6,303 bases of DNA. Source: Gammaproteobacteria bacterium (lineage in GTDB: Bacteria > Pseudomonadota > Gammaproteobacteria > Steroidobacterales > Woeseiaceae). Position numbers and translations under genes: made by a program. Location of the stretch: NCBI GenBank assembly GCA_030641695.1, contig DAOWGY010000241.1:1-6303 (forward strand), in the 5' to 3' direction. Each line of letters opens with the position of its first letter. Within the stretch, counting starts at the first letter, position 1. Positions 1 through 4,691 of this stretch are shown piece by piece. The notes under the pieces were generated by a model, which did no database searches, had not been told where the DNA came from, and saw only the letters and a list, made by a program, of their open reading frames with translations.

Positions 1-262
1 CTCTGGTACACAACTGGATAAGATACGGCAGATTATCGCCTCAGACGAACGACTGAATCGTGTAAAAATCTCCCGGCGTGTCTGTGAGGTATTTGGGTGG
101 CACAAACCTGATGGCGGCCTGAAGGAGATGAGTTGCCGTGTGGCTTTATTACGCATGGAGCGTGACGACTTGATCCGGTTACCATCACCTCAGAAAGGCA
201 ACGGCAATCGCACTACCAGAGTCAGTATCAGCAGTGCCTCAGATCCGGAGTCTCCTGTATGA
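1..262 (+). pseudogene. DUF4338 (DruA-like) protein, N-terminal fragment, cut at both ends
   Basis: The frame is open from base 2 to a TGA at 260-262, giving 86 residues. It reads as the N-terminal region of DUF4338 proteins, the family of DruA from the Druantia anti-phage system and of many proteins carried on mobile elements. Seen: a helical start (LDKIRQIIASDERLNR), then KISRRVCEVFGWHKPDGG, then LKEMSCRVALLRMERDDLI, ending with the typical RLPSP. This order (C-W-P-N/D-G-L-x-x-M-x-C-R) is the family hallmark. The rest of the domain, normally a few hundred residues, is missing: from about base 240 the DNA is the 3' part of a merR gene read in another frame, so the last residues (SDPESPV) are an artefact of the junction. 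The 5' end lies outside the window. Family knowledge gives no certain biochemical role for stand-alone members. A non-functional remnant is likely; a short expressed peptide cannot be excluded. Confidence 0.66.
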
Positions 263-398
263 CGACGGATTTACGATTGGCGGCGCCAGGCAGCGGCTGA
301 CCGGTGATCAGGCGAAGAACGATGTAAGCCAAAGTCAGCAGATTATCAAACAGTTACGCATAGAACTTGAACAAGTTCTTAAGATTCTGCGGCGCTGA
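240..398 (+). pseudogene. MerR-family regulator, 3' fragment (about 52 codons)
   Basis: In the third forward frame, codons from about 240 to the TGA at 396-398 read QIRSLLYDDGFTIGGARQRL, followed by a hydrophilic stretch and a helix KQLRIELEQVLKILRR. This is the C-terminal part of the MerR-type regulator that lies between ihfA and tRNA-Pro in many gammaproteobacteria: the end of the winged-helix DNA-binding domain (LLYD/E-G-F/Y-TI-x-GAR-x-x-L) and the dimerisation coiled coil. The N-terminal helix-turn-helix and wing are absent, because bases before about 240 encode a DUF4338 fragment in another frame. An in-frame GTG at 234-236 could start a peptide of about 54 residues, but it would lack most of the DNA-binding domain and I see no ribosome site for it. 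The downstream tRNA-Pro supports the identification by conserved order. Probably a remnant left by an insertion, deletion or rearrangement. Confidence 0.72.
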
Positions 399-466
399 TA
401 TCAAGCTTCCTATACAGCACGAGGGCAAGTATCATTGCTCGCCTTCGCACCATTACGTAATTAGGT

Positions 467-543
467 CGGGGCGTAGCGCAGCCTGGTAGCGCACCACAAT
501 GGGGTTGTGGGGGTCGGGAGTTCGAATCTCCCCGCCCCGACCA
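467..543 (+). tRNA. tRNA-Pro (anticodon GGG), CCA encoded
   Basis: A 77-base cloverleaf with every arm paired. The acceptor stem is CGGGGCG (467-473) with CGCCCCG (533-539), followed by discriminator A540 and an encoded CCA (541-543). The D arm holds GCGCAGCCTGGTAGCGC. The anticodon stem CCACA (494-498) pairs with TGTGG (506-510) around the seven-base loop ATGGGGT, which places anticodon GGG at 501-503 with G at position 37, as is normal for proline tRNAs. The T arm is GGGAG-TTCGAAT-CTCCC. It would read CCC and CCU proline codons. It follows the merR remnant by 68 bases and is followed at once by a strong terminator. No convincing promoter of its own is visible, so it may rely on upstream transcription. 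Confidence 0.97.
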
Positions 544-548
544 CTGAA

Positions 549-590
549 CGAAAAGAGGCCGCTCTCACTGCAAGTGAGCGGCCTTTTTCG
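549..590 (+). terminator. Rho-independent terminator after tRNA-Pro, nearly symmetrical
   Basis: AGGCCGCTC (556-564) pairs with GAGCGGCCT (576-584) over 9 bp, and the loop TCACTGCAAGT can itself pair (TCACT with AGTGA) with slippage. T584-T588 forms the T tract, the first T also closing the stem. The flanks extend the symmetry (AACGAAAA at 547-554, TTTTCGTT at 585-592, one unpaired G), so the minus strand also shows a hairpin followed by four T. It starts six bases after the tRNA CCA end. It clearly serves the tRNA and could also stop transcription coming from the minus-strand gene that ends at 728. Confidence 0.9.
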
Positions 591-600
591 TTTGTTGTAG

Positions 601-614
601 CGGTCCTGGGACCG
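601..614. repeat. Short perfect inverted repeat
   Basis: CGGTCC-TG-GGACCG, six base pairs with a two-base spacer, lies in the convergent gap between the tRNA terminator and the end of the minus-strand gene. There is no T run on either side, so it is not a classical terminator. No function is assigned. Confidence 0.4.
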
Positions 615-678
615 CGACCGGGAAAGCGCTGATGGTTGCCACGTTGTTAACCTTGCCCGAATCTGGCTACCCTCAGTC

Positions 679-694
679 GCGCTTCGAGAAGCGC
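679..694. repeat. Perfect 7-bp hairpin in the convergent gap
   Basis: GCGCTTC-GA-GAAGCGC is a perfect seven-base-pair inverted repeat, 33 bases past the stop codon of the minus-strand cyclase-like gene. It could protect the 3' end of that transcript or help it terminate, but no T tract follows on the minus strand. The placement is suggestive only. Confidence 0.45.
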
Positions 695-727
695 TCCAAC
701 AGAAAAGTGCGGTTCGACCCTACTTTT

Positions 728-1966
728 TTAGGCAGGTTGCCTGGCCTCGGGCAGCTTGCGATCCTCGATTCCGAGCAGAATCGGCTGTGTGTTTTCGCGA
801 TAAATATTGACCTTGGCGTTATAGGCGACCCGCGAAAGTCCGTGCTTGTCTTTGATCGTAATGCGCCGAATATTGAACTGACCGCCACCCATGTTTTCAC
901 CTGTCAAATAGCACTTGATCGCGATGACGCGCTCACCCGAAAATTCCATGCCGCTTAGTTTCGACAGATTGCCCTGCGCGCGTTGCAGGAACGTCACTGC
1001 GTCCATGTGAGCCTGGGTCCTGGTGTGATCCTCACTGCCACCGGTTTGATCTGCCAGGAATTCACCGACGAGAATCTGACCGGGCAGGGCGGCCTCTATC
1101 ATGCGTGCCAGCTCAATGGTGACGTCACCGACAATAAAGTCGTGCATAGTTGGATTGAGTCCCTCTGCCTGGTGGAACTCGTAGCAACTGCCGACATGAA
1201 AACAGGCGCGCAATCGGGGCACCGCCTTTGATGCTGATTTGCTGCGCGCGATGGCATTATCCGCAAGCACGATGTGCATGAAGTGATACAGATTGACGTT
1301 CGCTTCGAGGCCGTCGTCACGATTCCAGACGTAGAAACCGTCACCACTGGACGAACGCGCAAAATTGATGCCGACGTCCTGCTCCAGCATTTTTGCGTGC
1401 GCGGAATTGAGGGAATACGACAGGCTGTTGAGTTGCGTCATTTGCTCGAACGGCGTCAGCAGGCTGAATCCAACGATGTCAAACAAAGTCACGGCGCGGC
1501 TGGCAACGTAGTTGATGCCGTAGCGGCGGATCATCTTCTCGATGATTTGTGTTTCGACCGGGTGCCCGGACAGGCCCTGGCGTAGCGGCAAATACACCGG
1601 CTGCACTTCCAGCAGGCGGGCAACCTTCTGCATTTGCGAAAAATTCAACTGGCGATCGCCCGAAATCAACTCGGTAATGAACGTCGTCGAGACTCGCGGT
1701 GGCTTGCCATCGGGTTGGGATGAGGTGTACTCGGCGATCGCATAATGCGGCACGACCAGAATCAGGATGCCCTCATCGAGAGGCGCCCAACTGAGAATGT
1801 TGTTTTGACCCAGGCACCAGTGCTCATGCAGGCAGCGCTCCAGGTGCACCAGGTTGCTGCGCTGACGCAGACCCATTTCCTGGGCGAGGCCGGCAAGCTG
1901 GTCCAGATACGGCGAATAGTCGGCTATTCGACGAATACCGGATTGAGACAGGTCATCAAGTTCCAT
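728..1966 (-). CDS. Class III nucleotide cyclase-like domain protein, probably degenerate
   Basis: A 412-residue soluble protein with no signal peptide or membrane span. Residues about 157-305 resemble the class III adenylate/guanylate cyclase catalytic domain, which makes cAMP or cGMP from ATP or GTP. Seen: VTLFDIVGFS with the first metal aspartate D163; SGDGFYVW with the second, D209; and IVGDVTIELARMIEAA with R288 at the transition-state arginine position. By eye, the base-selecting lysine (usually four residues before D209) is serine and the asparagine four before R288 is isoleucine, so activity is doubtful; it may bind nucleotide or act as a regulatory partner. Residues about 94-127 (ITELISGDRQLNFSQMQKVA) recall the second half of an Xre-type helix-turn-helix. 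The C-terminal ~90 residues match nothing I know. It starts at the ATG at 1964-1966 with no clear ribosome site. It converges on tRNA-Pro and diverges from the dehydratase gene, apparently monocistronic. Confidence 0.75.
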   Translation of the reverse strand: MELDDLSQSGIRRIADYSPYLDQLAGLAQEMGLRQRSNLVHLERCLHEHWCLGQNNILSWAPLDEGILILVVPHYAIAEYTSSQPDGKPPRVSTTFITELISGDRQLNFSQMQKVARLLEVQPVYLPLRQGLSGHPVETQIIEKMIRRYGINYVASRAVTLFDIVGFSLLTPFEQMTQLNSLSYSLNSAHAKMLEQDVGINFARSSSGDGFYVWNRDDGLEANVNLYHFMHIVLADNAIARSKSASKAVPRLRACFHVGSCYEFHQAEGLNPTMHDFIVGDVTIELARMIEAALPGQILVGEFLADQTGGSEDHTRTQAHMDAVTFLQRAQGNLSKLSGMEFSGERVIAIKCYLTGENMGGGQFNIRRITIKDKHGLSRVAYNAKVNIYRENTQPILLGIEDRKLPEARQPA

Positions 1967-2242
1967 GTTTGTGCCCGAAGCGACTTCCGCGCGACCGCTT
2001 TATTCTCTACAGTTCGCGTGTCAGTAGGGATACCGCACGGCAGCCATGGATCAACCGCCGCTGAAATCCCCGACGGTGGTTGGCATTTGCTGCTCTGGTA
2101 CCGTTGGTCGAAAGTAATCCAGTATCCGATGCAGCGCAAGCTCTAACGAAAAGCGGTCGAATCCGCAGCGAATTCAATTGGCCATCAGGCGTAATGGAAC
2201 AACGACTTTACATAACGTCCCCGGGGCCGTCAGACAGTCGCG
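1967..2242. other. Divergent intergenic region, 276 bases
   Basis: This gap separates the start of the minus-strand cyclase-like gene from the start of the dehydratase gene and so must hold the promoters of both, unless one lies further off. On the minus strand a CTGACA (reverse complement of 2019-2024) resembles a -35 box, but the AT-rich AATAAA that follows is only about 14 bases away, which is too close. On the plus strand, CATAAC at 2211-2216 is a weak -10 candidate without a well-spaced -35. A perfect CCCCGGGG lies at 2219-2226. Short open frames here have no recognisable content and no ribosome sites, so I see no gene. Confidence 0.5.
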
Positions 2243-3235
2243 ATGACAGTTGAGGCGCCGACAATCGACGCAATTCGCGCACTGCGTGACAGCCTTGTAG
2301 AGGCAACGCGGCTAACGCCGATGTTGCGATGTGCAGGCATCGAGGACGAACTCGACAACGGCACCTCGGTGTGGGGCAAGCTCGAGTTTTTGCAACGGAC
2401 TGGAACATTCAAGGCACGCGGCGCATTGTCGAACCTCATGAGGCTCGATACGGCGCAATTGGCATCGGGCGTAACCGCTGTGAGTGCAGGAAACCATGCA
2501 ATCGCGACTGCATTCGCGGCGCAAGCCGTCGGTACGACTGCGAAAGTCGTCATGCTTGGATCTGCCAATCCCTACCGTGTAAAGGCATGCCGCCGCTATG
2601 GTGCGGAAGTGGTTATTGTCGATGACGTTCATGCTGCATTCGACCGCGTTGAGAAAATCGAACGTGAAGAAGGGCGCTATTTCGTGCATCCGTTCGAAGG
2701 GCCGGCCGTCGCTACGGGAACTGGAACCGTGGGCCTGGAGATATGCGAGCAACTTGATACATTCGACGCATTGATCGTGCCGATCGGCGGCGGAGGTCTT
2801 ATGGGAGGCGTTTCAAATGCCGTCAAACAAATGCTCCCTGACGTTGAAATAATCGGAGTCGAGCCGCAAGGCGCGAACTCGATGCACCTCAGTTTTGAGG
2901 CTGGCGAGCCGCGCAGTATCGACAAGGTCCGAACGATTGCTGACAGCCTGGGCGCGCCTTTTGCAATGCCTTACTCGTTCGAGCTGTGTCGTCGCAATGT
3001 GGATCGCCTGATCGAGGTGGATGACCTCGAGTTGCGGAAAACCATGGGGCTCTTATTCCAGCGCATGAAATTTGCCGTCGAACCCGCCTGTGCGGCGTCG
3101 ACCGCTGCCTTGCTGGGTCCTCTGCGCAACGATTTGGCCGGTAAGCGTGTGGTGCTCGTTTACTGCGGGAGCAATATCGACTGGTCGACGTTTTCGTCGC
3201 AGGCAGTCTTCGAGGAACGAGATGCTGGTCGATGA
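2243..3235 (+). CDS. PLP-dependent threonine/serine dehydratase-type enzyme (fold type II)
   Basis: A 330-residue cytoplasmic enzyme of the threonine/serine ammonia-lyase family, which deaminates L-threonine to 2-oxobutyrate or L-serine to pyruvate using pyridoxal phosphate. Seen: the cofactor lysine K57 in GTFKARGAL; the substrate loop SAGNHA (81-86); the glycine-rich phosphate loop GGGGLMGG (182-189); and CGSN (308-311) at the position that contacts the pyridine nitrogen. The length fits the short type without the C-terminal ACT-like regulatory domains of biosynthetic IlvA, so feedback control by isoleucine is unlikely. Close relatives include serine racemase and 3-hydroxyaspartate ammonia-lyase, which cannot be told apart by eye, so the substrate is uncertain. 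The ATG at 2243 is chosen because homology begins soon after; its ribosome site is weak (a G-rich run about 15 bases upstream). It overlaps the next gene by 14 bases, so the two are very likely one operon. Confidence 0.9.
   Translation: MTVEAPTIDAIRALRDSLVEATRLTPMLRCAGIEDELDNGTSVWGKLEFLQRTGTFKARGALSNLMRLDTAQLASGVTAVSAGNHAIATAFAAQAVGTTAKVVMLGSANPYRVKACRRYGAEVVIVDDVHAAFDRVEKIEREEGRYFVHPFEGPAVATGTGTVGLEICEQLDTFDALIVPIGGGGLMGGVSNAVKQMLPDVEIIGVEPQGANSMHLSFEAGEPRSIDKVRTIADSLGAPFAMPYSFELCRRNVDRLIEVDDLELRKTMGLLFQRMKFAVEPACAASTAALLGPLRNDLAGKRVVLVYCGSNIDWSTFSSQAVFEERDAGR
3212..3217 (+). promoter_or_regulatory. Ribosome binding site of the FAD-linked dehydrogenase gene
   Basis: GAGGAA lies four bases before the ATG at 3222, inside the end of the dehydratase gene. 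It decides the start of the dehydrogenase: the frame stays open upstream to an ATG at 3072, but that extension (MPSNPPVRRR and so on) lies over the dehydratase coding region and has no family resemblance. Confidence 0.75.
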
Positions 3236-4604
3236 ATTGAGGGCGATCGTCGGCCCCGGCGCCTGCCGCACGGACGAGCGCGAGCTCGAACCCAACCTGA
3301 CTGAGTGGCGCAATATGTTCCACGGCAGGACACTCGCGATGGTGTCACCGGCGTCTACGCAGGAAGTCTCGGACGTGGTGCAGGTCTGCTCAGCGGCGGG
3401 CGTCGGCATCGTTCCGCAAGGCGGCAATACCGGGCTTTGCGGAGGCGCAATACCGGATGACTCGGGAGAGCAGGTGCTCTTGTCGCTCGCAAAGTTGGAC
3501 CGCATACGTGCGATAGATGCGGATGACTTTTCGATGGTGGCGGAAGCGGGCTGTGTACTTGCGAATCTGCAACAAGCGGCAGTCGACGTGGGCCGGTATT
3601 TTCCACTGAGCCTTAGTGCGGAGGGGAGCAGTCAGATCGGCGGCAATCTGTCGACCAATGCCGGCGGCATCAATGTGATCCGCTATGGCACGGCAAGACA
3701 ACAGGTGCTCGGACTCGAAGTGGTCCTGGCGGACGGCAGCATCATCAATGGCCTGCGTTCGCTGCGCAAGGACACGGCGGGCTACGATCTCAAGCAACTG
3801 TTCATTGGCAGTGAAGGCACGCTCGGCATAATCACCGCAGCGTGCCTGCGGCTGTACCCCGATCCCGGTGAAACAGCGACCGTGCTGGCGACCTTGCCGG
3901 ACGCAGGTAGCGCTGTGCCATTGCTGGGTGAGATGCGTCGAATTCTTGCGGATCGGATCGAAGCGTTCGAGCTCATCTCAAAGCGTGCAGTCGACTATGT
4001 TGGTCGTCACATATCCGCCGCGGCCTTGCCTTTCGACCTTGCCGGTGACTGGTATGTATTAATCGAGGCCGCACATGGGGGCGACTCGGAATTGCTTGCA
4101 AATGCGCTACAGGATTGCGCAGCCAAAAACCTGATTTGCGACGCGATTGTCGCAAAGAGTATCGCCGAGGCAGACACAATCTGGCGCATGCGTCATGCAA
4201 TATCCGAGGCACAGAAGTTCGAGGGCCCGAGCCTGAAACACGACATTTCCGTACCTGTCGTTCGCATGCAGGAATTTCTGCTGCGATGCGAGGACAGCTT
4301 GCGGCAACAGGAGCCTGACGCCAGGCCCGTGATATTCGGCCACGTAGGCGATGGCAACCTGCATTACAATCTCTCGGTGCCAGTCGAGCTCGCTGCTGAC
4401 AGCAAGCGTGCGTCCTGCGTAACAACGACCATATACGATCTCGTTGCCGAGCTGGGCGGCAGCTTTAGCGGCGAGCACGGTATCGGTGTCCTGAAAAAGG
4501 GCTACCTTGAACGCTACCGGGGCGGGGCCGAACTCGAGCTGATGCGGCGACTGAAGCGGGCCCTGGACCCCGAGCAGATACTCAATCCCGGAAAGGTAAT
4601 TTGA
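3222..4604 (+). CDS. FAD-linked D-2-hydroxyacid dehydrogenase, D-2-hydroxyglutarate dehydrogenase type
   Basis: A 460-residue flavoenzyme of the FAD-binding oxidase/transferase type 4 family (relatives: D-2-hydroxyglutarate dehydrogenase, D-lactate dehydrogenase, GlcD). It oxidises a D-2-hydroxyacid to a 2-oxoacid and passes electrons on, probably to an electron-transfer flavoprotein or quinones. Seen: EWRNMFHGRTLAMVSPAST, an N-terminal signature of the D-2-hydroxyglutarate/D-lactate group; the FAD loop PQGGNTGLCGG (65-75); PLSLSAEGSSQIGGN (128-142), with STNAGG following; the metal and substrate motif HVGDGNLHYN (374-383); and SGEHGIG with E418 and H419. The end DPEQILNPGKVI is typical. Length is normal and no key residue is missing. 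The AEGSSQIGGN block favours the D-2-hydroxyglutarate type, but D-lactate or another D-2-hydroxyacid is possible. D-2-hydroxyglutarate arises as a side product of SerA. It starts 14 bases before the dehydratase stop with a good ribosome site, which suggests translational coupling. Confidence 0.88.
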   Translation: MLVDELRAIVGPGACRTDERELEPNLTEWRNMFHGRTLAMVSPASTQEVSDVVQVCSAAGVGIVPQGGNTGLCGGAIPDDSGEQVLLSLAKLDRIRAIDADDFSMVAEAGCVLANLQQAAVDVGRYFPLSLSAEGSSQIGGNLSTNAGGINVIRYGTARQQVLGLEVVLADGSIINGLRSLRKDTAGYDLKQLFIGSEGTLGIITAACLRLYPDPGETATVLATLPDAGSAVPLLGEMRRILADRIEAFELISKRAVDYVGRHISAAALPFDLAGDWYVLIEAAHGGDSELLANALQDCAAKNLICDAIVAKSIAEADTIWRMRHAISEAQKFEGPSLKHDISVPVVRMQEFLLRCEDSLRQQEPDARPVIFGHVGDGNLHYNLSVPVELAADSKRASCVTTTIYDLVAELGGSFSGEHGIGVLKKGYLERYRGGAELELMRRLKRALDPEQILNPGKVI

Positions 4605-4691
4605 CGACCAGTTCCGCGTGATTGCTTGACTCAGGCGATAAACTCGGGCTGATTAGTGCCGATCTAAAGGCAACTCTCTTAATTTGGGCTG

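Noticed and set aside
399..466. Promoter for tRNA-Pro (TATACA at 411-416, TTGCTC at 435-440)
   Set aside because: Neither box has a partner at 16-18 bases with a reasonable match, so a dedicated promoter cannot be supported.
467..543. tRNA-Pro as an attachment site with a duplicated 3' end in this window
   Set aside because: I found no second copy of the tRNA 3' end and no integrase gene here; the broken genes lie upstream of the tRNA, not at its 3' end.
632..958. Plus-strand open frame of 108 codons beginning in the convergent gap
   Set aside because: Most of it lies antisense to the cyclase-like gene; the translation has no recognisable motif and no ribosome site precedes it.
1924..2139. 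Minus-strand open frame of 71 codons in the divergent gap
   Set aside because: It overlaps the start of the cyclase-like gene in another frame and shows no protein-like pattern.
1745..2146. Plus-strand open frame of 133 codons reaching into the divergent gap
   Set aside because: It begins opposite the cyclase-like gene, has no family pattern and no ribosome site; judged a chance frame.
3072..3221. Fifty-codon N-terminal extension of the FAD-linked dehydrogenase
   Set aside because: It overlaps the dehydratase coding region in another frame, does not resemble the family N-terminus, and a good GAGGAA site precedes the ATG at 3222.
4605..4691. Promoter before the kinase (TTGACT at 4626-4631, GATAAA at 4637-4642) and a repeated GGGCTGAT
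   Set aside because: The two boxes are only five bases apart and neither has a well-spaced partner; the 8-base repeat is short enough to be chance.
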